This document shows, piece by piece, positions 41,819-50,170 of a DNA stretch of 64,000 bases (position 1 is the stretch's first letter; the number at the start of each line of letters is the position of its first letter). The notes under the pieces are model-generated. The model was not told where the DNA came from and did no database searches. It was given only the letters and a program-made list of their open reading frames with translations. Position numbers and translations under genes: made by a program. This DNA is from Candidatus Enterococcus moelleringii (GTDB lineage: Bacteria > Bacillota > Bacilli > Lactobacillales > Enterococcaceae): the NCBI RefSeq assembly GCF_017377575.1, contig NZ_JAFREM010000010.1, positions 1 through 64,000 on the forward strand, in the 5' to 3' direction.

Positions 41819-42664
41819 ATGAAATCAATATTACTGATCGGTCAGTCCAACATGGCTGGACGAGGCTTTATCGAAGACGTCCCCCTTATTCACCACGAAA
41901 ATATCCATATGCTGCGTAATGGCCGCTGGCAGATGATGGCCGAACCGATTCATTTTGATCGGGAAATTGCCGGAATCGGACCAGCAGCATCCTTTGCCTT
42001 GGAGTGGGTAAAAGCTCACTCTGGTGAATCATTGGGACTGATTCCTTGTGCGGAAGGTGGAAGCGCAATGGATGAATGGGCGCCGGATAGCGTGCTGACT
42101 CGCCACGCTCTAAACGAAGCAAAATTTGCGATGGAGAGCAGCGAACTCATCGGAATCTTATGGCACCAAGGTGAAAATGACAGTCTGAACCAGCTGTACA
42201 AAACCTATGCAGCCAAATTGAAAACACTATTCGATCATCTGAGGAAAGAGTTAGACGCCCAAGAAATCCCCATCATCATCGGCGGCTTAGGCGATTTTCT
42301 AGGCAAAAGCGGTTTTGGGGCCAGTGCCGTTGAACACGGGGAAATCAATCAGCTGCTGCAGCAGACCGCGGAACAAGAAGATAACTGCTATTTTGTGACC
42401 GCCCAAAATCTCACGGCCAATCCAGACGGCATCCATCTTGACGCTGTCTCCCAACGAAAATTCGGCCTGCGATATTACCAAGCCTTCTCCCAGGAAAAAT
42501 CAGTTTTCGAACCTTTATCGGAAGAAGACAATCGGCTGGAACAGTTGAAGACAGAACCAACTGCCGCCATTCGGATGTATTTGTTAACAAAAGAATTTGC
42601 GTTGGGGAAACTGACCGAAGAAGAATTTTTCACAATTTATTCAGAAATTATGCAGGGAAATTAA
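41819..42664 (+). CDS. SASA-domain carbohydrate esterase (sialate O-acetylesterase-like)
   Basis: 281 residues of the SGNH/SASA (CE6-like) type. The nucleophile serine is in LLIGQSNMAGRG, the glycine-containing block LGLIPCAEGGSAM, the conserved WHQGENDS, and the catalytic Asp/His pair NPDGIHLD. It probably removes acetyl groups from sugars or glycan fragments. No signal peptide, hence cytosolic. The ribosome site is weak (AAAGAAG), but the motifs begin at once, so the start is right. It stands alone with its own terminator. Confidence 0.85.
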   Translation: MKSILLIGQSNMAGRGFIEDVPLIHHENIHMLRNGRWQMMAEPIHFDREIAGIGPAASFALEWVKAHSGESLGLIPCAEGGSAMDEWAPDSVLTRHALNEAKFAMESSELIGILWHQGENDSLNQLYKTYAAKLKTLFDHLRKELDAQEIPIIIGGLGDFLGKSGFGASAVEHGEINQLLQQTAEQEDNCYFVTAQNLTANPDGIHLDAVSQRKFGLRYYQAFSQEKSVFEPLSEEDNRLEQLKTEPTAAIRMYLLTKEFALGKLTEEEFFTIYSEIMQGN

Positions 42665-42668
42665 CGTA

Positions 42669-42702
42669 AAGCGGTGGAGAGCAAAAAAACTCCACCGCTT
42701 TT
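42669..42702 (+). terminator. Terminator of the SASA esterase gene
   Basis: AAGCGGTGGAG at 42669-42679 pairs with CTCCACCGCTT at 42690-42700. Only a short T run follows, so strength is moderate. Confidence 0.65.
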
Positions 42703-42717
42703 CAGAATGTTTTTTAC

Positions 42718-42840
42718 TCACAGAATATCATCGTGAGACCCGGTGCGAGTTAAGGTTAAAACCAACTCAACTTCATTTATCTTATAGATCAATAGTCAAT
42801 CTTGTTGAATATGTAATTCACGGTATCCTTGACAGTTCCC
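42718..42840 (-). pseudogene. Remnant of a YafQ/RelE-family toxin
   Basis: The minus strand reads GNCQGYRELHIQQD, a TGA stop, then LLIYKINEVELVLTLTRTGS followed by HDDIL and the true stop. This is the C-terminal half of a YafQ-type mRNA interferase, where GNWxGYRECHIxPDWLLIYKI and LTRTGSHSDLF are conserved. Both tryptophan positions are hit: one is TGT (Cys), the other TGA (stop). Upstream the frame is unlike the family and no start exists. No adjacent antitoxin. It is a dead toxin fragment. Confidence 0.75.
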
Positions 42841-42975
42841 CCTTGCTGATTTCTGCATGCCTCCTTGCAAAAACACATCAGACTCATACGTGGCACATTT
42901 CTCGATAATTTAACTCTCCCATCACAAAAATAAATACCCACTATTCTCTTTTAGATAAATCCGCAAAACAAACTT

Positions 42976-42984
42976 TGCTATACT
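42976..42984 (+). promoter_or_regulatory. Extended -10 promoter of the acetyltransferase gene
   Basis: TGCTATACT, an extended -10, lies 36 bases before the ATG at 43021; no good -35 was found. Confidence 0.55.
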
Positions 42985-43020
42985 ATAGATAGCAAAATCT
43001 GTCACAAAGGAGCGTTTAAA

Positions 43021-44277
43021 ATGAGTGAGATTAGAGAGTTGTCCGCAGAAGATTTAGCCGCCCATACGGAAATCGCCTTCCACGCCTACCCTAGCTTTAA
43101 AGATTTTTCGCCAGAAGGCAAACTACGGTTTACGAATCGCATGCAAACGATGCGAGTGCAGGACCCGCAAATTAAATTTTATGGTTTATTTGAAGAAGAC
43201 AAGCTAATTGCCCAAATGCGCCTGCTGCCCTTTGAAATGAATCTTTTTGGCAAAATGACTTTAACCGCTGGTTTAGGTTCTTTAGGTGTACATTTGTTTC
43301 ATAAAAAACAAGGTATTGGTCACAAAATGCTGGCTTATTTCGAAGACTACTTTCGTGAAAAAAACATCCCACTCGCTATGCTTCTCCCCTTCGAACCAAG
43401 TTTTTATCATCAGGCGGAGTATGGCTACGGTACAAAGCTGAACCATTACTGCCTGGCAACTCCAGCCTTGCCGAAATACAAAGCGCCTTGTCATTTGGTT
43501 TATTTAACATCGAAGGACGAAAGTAAATTACGGAATTTTCACGAAAAAATAGTCCAACAAACTCATGGCATGGCAAAGAGATATAACTATGAATGGCAGG
43601 ACATCTTTACTGATCCTGAGAACATCCTCGTTGCCAGCCTGAATGAAGCGGCCGAAATTGAAGGTTATCTAGTATTTCAGTTTAAAAATACGAAGGCTGA
43701 TAATTATACTCGTAATCAAATTGTTGTTAAGGAAATGCTTTATCAGAATCCCTTGGTTCTACGAAAACTCTTGGGCTTTTTACGCAATCAAGATGATCAA
43801 GCACAATCCGTTCAATTCAAAACGTTTGAGCCAGGTTTCCATTTTCTGTTTGACAATCCGTTAAATGATTCCAGGAACTTTCTTGATTTCGGCTATTTGG
43901 AAACCAACCAACAGTATATTGGCAACATGTACAAAATCCTAGACATCCCAGCTATCGTCCAGCAAACGCAGCATCGCAATTACAATAGCGCAGATTTGTC
44001 GGTTGCCTTCACAATTTCCGATGGTTATCGTAAAAAAACCGCGGAATATCAGCTGCTAATTGAACAGGGAAAGGCCAGACTTTTAGACTCTTCCAAGACC
44101 GCGGAGATTTCAGTTGCGCTATCCTTGGCTGATTTTACTTCAGCTTTTGTGGGGGCCGTTAGTTTTAATGATTTATATCGAATGGGGCAGCTGCAGACAG
44201 AACAGCCACAGGTACTGCTGAAATTGGATCAAGCCTTTTACCTGGAAACTCCGCCAGTCGGTTGGAGTGACTATTAA
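43021..44277 (+). CDS. Eis-like GNAT N-acetyltransferase
   Basis: 418 residues, the three-part architecture of Eis-type acetyltransferases: an N-terminal GNAT domain with the acetyl-CoA loop KKQGIGHKMLAYF, a second GNAT-like domain (about 150-290) and a C-terminal sterol-carrier-like domain (about 300-418; VAFTISDGYRKKTAEYQLL, VALSLADFTSAF). Related proteins acetylate amines, including aminoglycosides in mycobacteria; enterococcal members have unknown substrates. AAGGAG precedes the ATG. Monocistronic. Confidence 0.85.
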   Translation: MSEIRELSAEDLAAHTEIAFHAYPSFKDFSPEGKLRFTNRMQTMRVQDPQIKFYGLFEEDKLIAQMRLLPFEMNLFGKMTLTAGLGSLGVHLFHKKQGIGHKMLAYFEDYFREKNIPLAMLLPFEPSFYHQAEYGYGTKLNHYCLATPALPKYKAPCHLVYLTSKDESKLRNFHEKIVQQTHGMAKRYNYEWQDIFTDPENILVASLNEAAEIEGYLVFQFKNTKADNYTRNQIVVKEMLYQNPLVLRKLLGFLRNQDDQAQSVQFKTFEPGFHFLFDNPLNDSRNFLDFGYLETNQQYIGNMYKILDIPAIVQQTQHRNYNSADLSVAFTISDGYRKKTAEYQLLIEQGKARLLDSSKTAEISVALSLADFTSAFVGAVSFNDLYRMGQLQTEQPQVLLKLDQAFYLETPPVGWSDY

Positions 44278-44351
44278 TCACAACAAATTTTATATTCATC
44301 TAATAACAGTCAACTTGGCAGATCAAAGCAGCAACTTTTGCTCAATCGCCA

Positions 44352-44390
44352 AAACAGAGAGCGACTCAGAAGTTGAGCCGCTCTCTGTTT
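44352..44390 (+). terminator. Terminator of the acetyltransferase gene
   Basis: AAACAGAGAGCG at 44352-44363 pairs with CGCTCTCTGTTT at 44379-44390; an inner ACTCA/TGAG stem extends it. Confidence 0.8.
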
Positions 44391-44750
44391 GTGTTTAAAT
44401 TGTCATTGATTGAACAAATTCTTCTTTGATTTTGTATGCATTTTATTTTCAGGTCGTTAATTCCACTGGAGCTTTTTTTACTTTCTTCTACTGCAGATCT
44501 TCGTTCCCGTTCTATCAACTATCTCCCTTAATCAAACTTCCATTCTACCGACTATTCATCTGACTTTTTTAATTTCAAAAAAAAATATTGTTTAGCAAGA
44601 AAGGAATACCTGCTATTCCATTTAAGTATATTTTGCCTTCAATAAAGCTTTACATTATTAGTAAAGAAACTGTAAATTCTCCAACTTTTGTAATAGCGAA
44701 CTCAGTTTTTCTTGCTGATTATTTAAGTGTTAAAAATAACGAAGAAGGCG
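44391..44750. other. AT-rich intergenic stretch without a supported gene
   Basis: Only short frames lacking ribosome sites occur; the longest (44588-44788) would start at TTG. I see nothing else in this stretch. Confidence 0.5.
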
Positions 44751-44778
44751 TTTACAAAACGGAATCTTACGCTATACT
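44751..44778 (+). promoter_or_regulatory. Promoter of the LysR gene
   Basis: TTTACA at 44751-44756 and TATACT at 44773-44778 with a 16-base spacer, about 120 bases before the LysR start. Confidence 0.6.
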
Positions 44779-44901
44779 TGAACTATAGCAGTTGCATGAT
44801 GGCAATAACTAACCAAAAAAGGTTTGTGTTGTGATCATCGAGGGTTATATCTGGAAAGGAGATGAACTAATCTAAAATTAAATGCATTGGGAGGAGAAAG
44901 G

Positions 44902-45789
44902 ATGGAAATTAGAACGCTGCAAACATTTCAAGTAGTTGCCGAGGAGCTTAACTTAACTCGGGCAGCCATGAAATTGAATTATTCACAACCGACTGTTACA
45001 AAACATCTGAAAAGCTTGGAAGAGGATTTAGGAACGCAGCTTTTAGAAAAACGCAATGGTCATTATGTACTAACCTACGCTGGGGAAGAACTGTATAAGC
45101 GAGTCATCACCATTTTGAAAGAGGTGAATATGATCAAAGGAATTCCAGCCGATTACGGCGCACGATCCTTTGTGAAGGTACAAGGTCATGATTATTATTG
45201 CTACCGCTATTTGATACCTGCTATTCGCCAAATCAGCCGCAACGATCCCACAATATCCTTTAAGGTGAAGGGATCATCTAATGAGGAAACCATCAGTCAG
45301 CTATTAAAACAAGAGATCGATATAGGCATTGTATCCGGCAACATTGCTTCTTCCGACTTGAAGTATGAAGTCATTGATTATGAGAGTGTCGCATTGTGTA
45401 TTCATTCAAAATACTATCGAAGCTCTTATCAGTTAGAAGATTACTTTGATCGATACCCCATCGTCATCGATCAATCAGAATACTACAACTACCAAAACTT
45501 ATTCAAGCAATCCTTGAATACGCCGCAAATTATTGATACCACCAGTGATGAAGTAGTCCAAGAAGCCGTCATTAATAATGCGATGCTTGGTATCGTACGC
45601 ACCGGACGGCTTCAGTCCTACATTGATTCGGGAGAGCTGAAGGTGATTAAAGAACTAACCATGCATGAACCGGTCAACGTGGTCATTAATAAAGCAAGTG
45701 TCCAACGTGAAACCATCGATCAGCTTTATAATGCCATTAAACAGCAATCCAGTTCCTTTAAATCCACGACTCATGTTCACTGGGTTTAA
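44902..45789 (+). CDS. LysR-family transcriptional regulator
   Basis: 295 residues. The N-terminal winged helix-turn-helix is clear (MEIRTLQTFQVVAEELNLTR; AAMKLNYSQPTVTKHLKSLE), followed by a LysR effector-binding domain (about 90-290). GGGAGGAG sits before the ATG at 44902; an earlier in-frame ATG at 44887 would put that site inside the gene. It converges on the ornithine operon, with the cobalamin RNA between them. A role in controlling the ornithine genes is possible, but nothing in the sequence proves it, since LysR regulators are usually divergent from their targets. Confidence 0.88.
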   Translation: MEIRTLQTFQVVAEELNLTRAAMKLNYSQPTVTKHLKSLEEDLGTQLLEKRNGHYVLTYAGEELYKRVITILKEVNMIKGIPADYGARSFVKVQGHDYYCYRYLIPAIRQISRNDPTISFKVKGSSNEETISQLLKQEIDIGIVSGNIASSDLKYEVIDYESVALCIHSKYYRSSYQLEDYFDRYPIVIDQSEYYNYQNLFKQSLNTPQIIDTTSDEVVQEAVINNAMLGIVRTGRLQSYIDSGELKVIKELTMHEPVNVVINKASVQRETIDQLYNAIKQQSSSFKSTTHVHWV

Positions 45790-45830
45790 CCCATTTCAAA
45801 AGAGCACTCCGACATGCTCTAAATAGATGA

Positions 45831-45873
45831 AAACAAAAATAGCCGCTTTGTCTTTAGACAAAAAGCGGCTATT
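45831..45873 (-). terminator. Terminator of the cobalamin riboswitch RNA
   Basis: AATAGCCGCTTT at 45838-45849 pairs with AAAGCGGCTATT at 45862-45873 around a GTCTTTAGAC inner stem. On the minus strand TTTTTGTTTT follows. No minus-strand gene lies between the riboswitch and this terminator. Confidence 0.85.
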
Positions 45874-45917
45874 CGTTTGCATGCTAGCCACTTTTTTACT
45901 CCCGAAAAAGTGAATTA

Positions 45918-46020
45918 GAATATCGTCAATGTTCCTGACTTGGATGACAGCATCCTTACAGTTGCGGGTACAGCGTTGGCTTTTCACCAACTTCCATTGT
46001 AATCTTCCGATTAAATATTC
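45918..46020 (-). promoter_or_regulatory. Cobalamin riboswitch aptamer
   Basis: Minus-strand sequence holds the conserved core GGTGAAAAGCC, then GCTGTACCCGCAACTGTAA and the B12 box AAGTCAGGAAC (45941-45931). GAATAT (46020-46015) pairs with ATATTC (45923-45918) to close the structure. About 103 bases is compact, fitting the shorter class of cobalamin riboswitches. Confidence 0.85.
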
Positions 46021-46040
46021 TAATCTATTCAATTGAGTTC

Positions 46041-46049
46041 AGTATAGCA
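46041..46049 (-). promoter_or_regulatory. Extended -10 promoter of the riboswitch RNA
   Basis: Minus strand TGCTATACT, an extended -10, lies some 20 bases upstream of the aptamer. The -35 is weak (AGCTGT at 17 bases). No terminator separates it from the upstream ornithine operon, so readthrough transcripts could include it as well. Confidence 0.6.
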
Positions 46050-46189
46050 TATCTTTGATAGAAACAGCTGATTTGTTCAAGATTTTTAGCCCTCAGCAAC
46101 TATTCGATTTCTGTTAGATGGGCTCTTCAAATCTCTTAGAGTCAGATCAGCCAGGTACATTTCTCATCAGGTTAATAGTTGTGAAAAAC

Positions 46190-47569
46190 CTACACTTTCT
46201 CGATCTTTAAAATAGGAGATCTCAGCGAATTTTCTAAAAGCCGCAACGCAGCTTCTTGGTATTTATAGGCTAATACTCCCAATGACGCCATAATATAGTC
46301 ATGATCAATTAGCACTTGAACTTTACCTGTAGGCAGCAGCTGCGAAGAGCCGCTCTCTTTTTTGAGGATTTCCTGTAAAATCTCTGGGCCTTTTTCCAAT
46401 CGTGTCAGGGCGCCCCCAGTTCCAATCACATACTTGATATTGGACAAATCTTTCCCTTGGGCTAAGGTACCGCGACCTGATGGACCATATACGTAGCGGA
46501 TTTTACCAGCATGACGATCAATTGCCGTTTCAACCGCAATTTTTGTTAAGCGGCTGACGAATTCCCGTTCTGCCTCATTTTTAGGAATCGCATGATACTC
46601 TTCACGCATTTTCGCTAGATCATAGCCTTCCTTCGCCAGCTCTGCTTCCCCGACGATGTCAATCACATTTTCCATATTAACATACAGGCCTAAGTCACCT
46701 TCAACCGTTCTTTTAGCAACTGGCTCTGGTGCGATTTGGATTTTGGCAATTGCTTCGGTACCTTCTGTAACCGAGTGGACATCGGTAGTTGCTCCGCCGA
46801 CATCAATTACTAGTACATCGCCGATTTGTTCGTAAAGCAACTTACTCAAATTCATCACCGCAGCCGGCGTTGGGGTGATGGATTCATTGACAATATCAAA
46901 AATGTGTTCCATTCCGGGTGCATGAATAATATGCTTCTCAAAGGCTTCTTGAATCACTTTGCGGGCCGGCTCAACATTCAATTCATCAATTTTTGGAAAA
47001 ACATTTTCTACTATATATAATTCTTGAGATTGATCTTCGAAAATCAAGCGGATTTCTTCATCGTTTTCAATATTTCCCGCATAGATCACTGGAATTTTCA
47101 AATCCAAAGCCGCAATTTTCTCAGCATTCTCTAGCGCAGTTTCCCGTTCGCCGTAATCCACTCCGCCAGCAAGCAGGATAATATTAGGATTTTGATCAGC
47201 CATTTTTTTCAAGTCCGTCCGGCGCAATTTTCCGGCTGTGACCATATGAACGATGGCTCCTGCTCCTAAGGCTGCTTCCTTAGCCGCTCGAACTGTCATA
47301 TCAAAAACCAGACCATGAACCGTCATTTTCAGACCACCAGCGGCACTCGACGTTGCAAACATTTCTTTGTAGGTAATTTTATCCGTTGCTAATTGCTTTC
47401 GCAGATCGTCAATGCTGTTTTCCAACCCGATCCGAACATCGCCTTCTAATACCGTTGTTGCAGCCTGTCCTTGACCAATAAAGACAGGCTGATTTGTATG
47501 AATTTGATGAAAAGCATTGACGACAGTCGTAGTTGACCCAATTTCGGCCACTAAGATGTCAATTTCCAT
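46190..47569 (-). CDS. GlmL/MutL-family protein, probable aminomutase reactivation factor
   Basis: 459 residues of the ASKHA (actin-like ATPase) GlmL/MutL family, found beside cobalamin-dependent mutases such as glutamate and ornithine aminomutase. The phosphate-binding loops are EIGSTTTVVNAF and VIDVGGATTDVHSV, with IGTGGALTRL near the C terminus. It likely exchanges damaged cobalamin on OraE at the cost of ATP. It is the last gene of the ornithine operon; its start overlaps the oraE stop. Confidence 0.88.
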   Translation of the reverse strand: MEIDILVAEIGSTTTVVNAFHQIHTNQPVFIGQGQAATTVLEGDVRIGLENSIDDLRKQLATDKITYKEMFATSSAAGGLKMTVHGLVFDMTVRAAKEAALGAGAIVHMVTAGKLRRTDLKKMADQNPNIILLAGGVDYGERETALENAEKIAALDLKIPVIYAGNIENDEEIRLIFEDQSQELYIVENVFPKIDELNVEPARKVIQEAFEKHIIHAPGMEHIFDIVNESITPTPAAVMNLSKLLYEQIGDVLVIDVGGATTDVHSVTEGTEAIAKIQIAPEPVAKRTVEGDLGLYVNMENVIDIVGEAELAKEGYDLAKMREEYHAIPKNEAEREFVSRLTKIAVETAIDRHAGKIRYVYGPSGRGTLAQGKDLSNIKYVIGTGGALTRLEKGPEILQEILKKESGSSQLLPTGKVQVLIDHDYIMASLGVLAYKYQEAALRLLENSLRSPILKIEKV

Positions 47570-49794
47570 TAGCTCTCTTCTCTTTCCATCTTTTTCCTAC
47601 CTTCAACAAGTGCAGTGGCAACGTTGGCACCATTGCTTCCGCGACCGAAACCGGCATCCATCCCATTTTGAACAGCTACTTCAGGAACAACCTGGGTTCC
47701 TCCTGCCATGATCATAATCTTCTCACGGATCCCTTTTTCAACAGCCAGATCATTAATGCGCTTCATGTTTTTATAGTGAATGTCATCATGACTGATAATG
47801 GTTGAAGCTAAGATCGCGTCCGCATTCAATTCAATCGCCGCATCGACGATTTTTTCTACCGGTACGCTAGTTCCTAGATAATGAACTTCCATCCCGTATT
47901 TTTCAATACCGCCATGTTTGATATCAATGATTTCACGCAGCCCAACTGAGTGTTCATCTTCTCCGATTGTACCTGCCACTAGAACGAATTTTTTCCGTTT
48001 GACCTCTTCGCGAATTTCGTCATCAGACATGACTTTTGGTTCTTCAGGAATCACCAAAGTATCCTTTTCAATCGCAAATGGCACGCGTGCTTTCAATTCA
48101 ATCCGGGTACCTTCAGCCGCTTGCATGATTTCACGGTTGATGACTTCGCAATCCTGCAAGCCCATCTTTTTACCCATTTCCAAAGCAGCAAATTCTGCTA
48201 CACGGCGTGATTCCGGAATCATCATGGTAATCAGGATAATCCCATCACCCATCCATTCGGCTTCTGGTTTGATTAAACCAGCTTCTCGCAATTCTTTGGT
48301 TTCTTCCAAACGCAGATTAACATTATCATTTTCATCTAGCTCATCAATAAAGATGATCTTTTCCGGTTCTTCTAAGGTTGAACCGCCGATTAATTTTGCT
48401 GGATCCTCCACTGCATCCGGATCATATTGAGCCACATTGTTGTAGCCATAGTGAGCTGTCACTGGTGCAAAATAATCTTCATCCCGTTCATAAACAGTAC
48501 CTTCACCCACTCCGCCATTGATTTTACGGGAAATACCGTCACCATTTCGTTCAGGATAATTGCCAGAGTCTACAAAGAAAGCATCTTCCACTGATTGGAA
48601 GTAGCCACCTGCAGCAACCATTCCTTCGAAAAATAGAACGGCCCGCTCTTTGATTTCCCGCGCCATCTCTCTTAACGGGCCATCGTCTAAAAGCTTAACC
48701 ATATCTCCAAAGCCATCTAAGCCTTGGAAGACTTGCTTGGCAGTATCTACTGCTTCAACATTGTAAATATGCCACGGCACATTTCGTCCTTCATCAGGAG
48801 TAATCGTGGACTGAATATCCGCACTAGTAAGTTGTGAAATCAGCAAGTTCAGCACATGAGTGACTGTAGCTTCACGAGTGGAAGCTTCCATATATTTGGT
48901 GTTTTGCTGAGCTCTGATTCGGTATTCACTGAAGAATTCCCGCAAAGCAACTGCATAAGGCAAATCCAAGTACATCGATGGAGCCGGTGGTGCAGTTGGC
49001 GGCACGGTAGATAGACAGATGTTAGCCTTGTCCATCCCAACCTTATAAGAAAATACCGAGTTAATCGCATGCTGTACCATCAACTCTGGCATCACCTTCC
49101 AAGCTTCCCGAGCAGTCGCATTGGCATTATGAGCGCCGTCAATCTGAGCGATACCAGCCCAAGCCATTACTTTTTTCGATTCACAGGCATCAATAAACGA
49201 GCGCACCATGTTGATGTTGCGATACAATACATTATATTGTGGATCCTGATGGGCCCCGTTCACCCCTTCTTCGGCGAACATAACCGCTACCTCTGGTCCT
49301 GCGATTCCTGAAACATAGCTATGATAATTGATTGGACGTCCAACTTCTTCTTCGATAGCATCTAAGGCTTTACGCTGCGCCCGCACCTGTTTGCGTGTAA
49401 TGGGAATCCCGCCAATCCCTTGCGGAGTTCCTTCAATCAATCCATCAAAATGCGATTGACCGGCAGTCCGAATAACCATCAGATGGTCCGCGCCATGCCA
49501 AGCAGCCATTCTCATTCTGCGAATATCATCTTCAAAACGGCCCGAAGCAATTTCGGTCGTAATCGATGAGGTTCCTTGAGGATCGATATTGTCGAAATAT
49601 TTCGCTGATGGCAATGGAACGTATTGCTTCAAGGATTCTGACATATCATGATACTCAAATTTGTGCAGCTGATAACGAGGCACCGGCGTACGCCAAGTCC
49701 ATCCGCGACGCTTTGGATGATAATGTTCTAAATCGTCTAAAATTTCATGAATGTCCAATTTTTTATTCTTCTCAAGCTTCAGTTCTTTCCCCAT
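47569..49794 (-). CDS. oraE: D-ornithine 4,5-aminomutase large subunit OraE
   Basis: 741 residues. With OraS it moves the 5-amino group of D-ornithine to C4, giving 2,4-diaminopentanoate, using adenosylcobalamin and PLP. The TIM-barrel part carries TAGQSHFDGLIEGTPQG and SYVSGIAGPE. The C-terminal cobalamin domain has the DxHxxG motif in IGEDEHSVGLREI and later AGGTQVVPE. The frame opens at a GTG, but the ATG at 49794 is better placed behind AAAGGAGG. Length matches the clostridial enzyme. Part of the ortB-oraS-oraE-glmL block. Confidence 0.95.
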   Translation of the reverse strand: MGKELKLEKNKKLDIHEILDDLEHYHPKRRGWTWRTPVPRYQLHKFEYHDMSESLKQYVPLPSAKYFDNIDPQGTSSITTEIASGRFEDDIRRMRMAAWHGADHLMVIRTAGQSHFDGLIEGTPQGIGGIPITRKQVRAQRKALDAIEEEVGRPINYHSYVSGIAGPEVAVMFAEEGVNGAHQDPQYNVLYRNINMVRSFIDACESKKVMAWAGIAQIDGAHNANATAREAWKVMPELMVQHAINSVFSYKVGMDKANICLSTVPPTAPPAPSMYLDLPYAVALREFFSEYRIRAQQNTKYMEASTREATVTHVLNLLISQLTSADIQSTITPDEGRNVPWHIYNVEAVDTAKQVFQGLDGFGDMVKLLDDGPLREMAREIKERAVLFFEGMVAAGGYFQSVEDAFFVDSGNYPERNGDGISRKINGGVGEGTVYERDEDYFAPVTAHYGYNNVAQYDPDAVEDPAKLIGGSTLEEPEKIIFIDELDENDNVNLRLEETKELREAGLIKPEAEWMGDGIILITMMIPESRRVAEFAALEMGKKMGLQDCEVINREIMQAAEGTRIELKARVPFAIEKDTLVIPEEPKVMSDDEIREEVKRKKFVLVAGTIGEDEHSVGLREIIDIKHGGIEKYGMEVHYLGTSVPVEKIVDAAIELNADAILASTIISHDDIHYKNMKRINDLAVEKGIREKIMIMAGGTQVVPEVAVQNGMDAGFGRGSNGANVATALVEGRKKMEREES

Positions 49795-49797
49795 CAC

Positions 49798-50169
49798 TTA
49801 CTTGCCTCCTTTGAAAATCGTATTTGCTTGGTCCCAATATTCGCCTTCAGCCAGCTTCAAGCCAGCCTCCCGAATCTCCAAACCATTTTCTTGTGCGATT
49901 CGATAAACAATATGTCCAGCACCCTTGCCCATTAATTCATGAGCTAATACTTGATTAACAATTTCTGTGGCTTCAATCGATGAAAAACCCATTCTCAGCA
50001 GAATCGACCGTTCAATAGAAGGCGAGGTATACTTTTTCCCCAGCTCCAGCATCGGTTCTACCACTTGTTCTGCCAGCTGCCAGAAACGATCTTTTAATTC
50101 TTCATCCGATAAGTTTGCCAACGGCTTTCTTGCCTCTTCAAATGTTACTTGATTTTCTTCAACACTCAT
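49798..50169 (-). CDS. oraS: D-ornithine 4,5-aminomutase small subunit OraS
   Basis: 123 residues, matching the roughly 121-residue clostridial subunit. It caps the catalytic barrel of OraE. Conserved segments include LADEELKxRFW-like LSDEELKDRFWQLAEQVV, SPSIERSILLRMGFSS and GKGAGHIVYRIA. The ATG at 50169 follows GGGGTGA, one base after the ortB stop region. It precedes oraE by three bases. Confidence 0.94.
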   Translation of the reverse strand: MSVEENQVTFEEARKPLANLSDEELKDRFWQLAEQVVEPMLELGKKYTSPSIERSILLRMGFSSIEATEIVNQVLAHELMGKGAGHIVYRIAQENGLEIREAGLKLAEGEYWDQANTIFKGGK

Positions 50170-50170
50170 C

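Larger units (their letters stand above)
45831..46034 (-). ncRNA. Stand-alone cobalamin-riboswitch small RNA (EutX/Rli55-like candidate)
   Basis: A transcript of about 200 bases can be drawn from the extended -10 at 46041-46049 to the terminator at 45831-45873. It contains a cobalamin aptamer and, after it, a hairpin CACTTTTT/AAAAAGTG (45884-45910 region) but no usable coding frame. In Enterococcus faecalis and Listeria, RNAs of this build (EutX, Rli55) bind an ANTAR-domain regulator of ethanolamine genes unless adenosylcobalamin shortens them. I cannot confirm paired ANTAR hairpins with the A1/G4 loop pattern here. The neighbour is the adenosylcobalamin-dependent ornithine aminomutase operon, not eut. 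Confidence 0.6.

Noticed and set aside
44588-44788. 66-codon plus-strand frame upstream of the LysR gene
   Set aside because: TTG start with no ribosome site; it lies in an AT-rich intergenic region and its end overlaps the LysR promoter.
45796-46032. Open frame of 78 codons on the minus strand between LysR and the ornithine operon
   Set aside because: It coincides with the cobalamin aptamer and its terminator; the sequence conservation is that of RNA, and there is no proper ribosome site.
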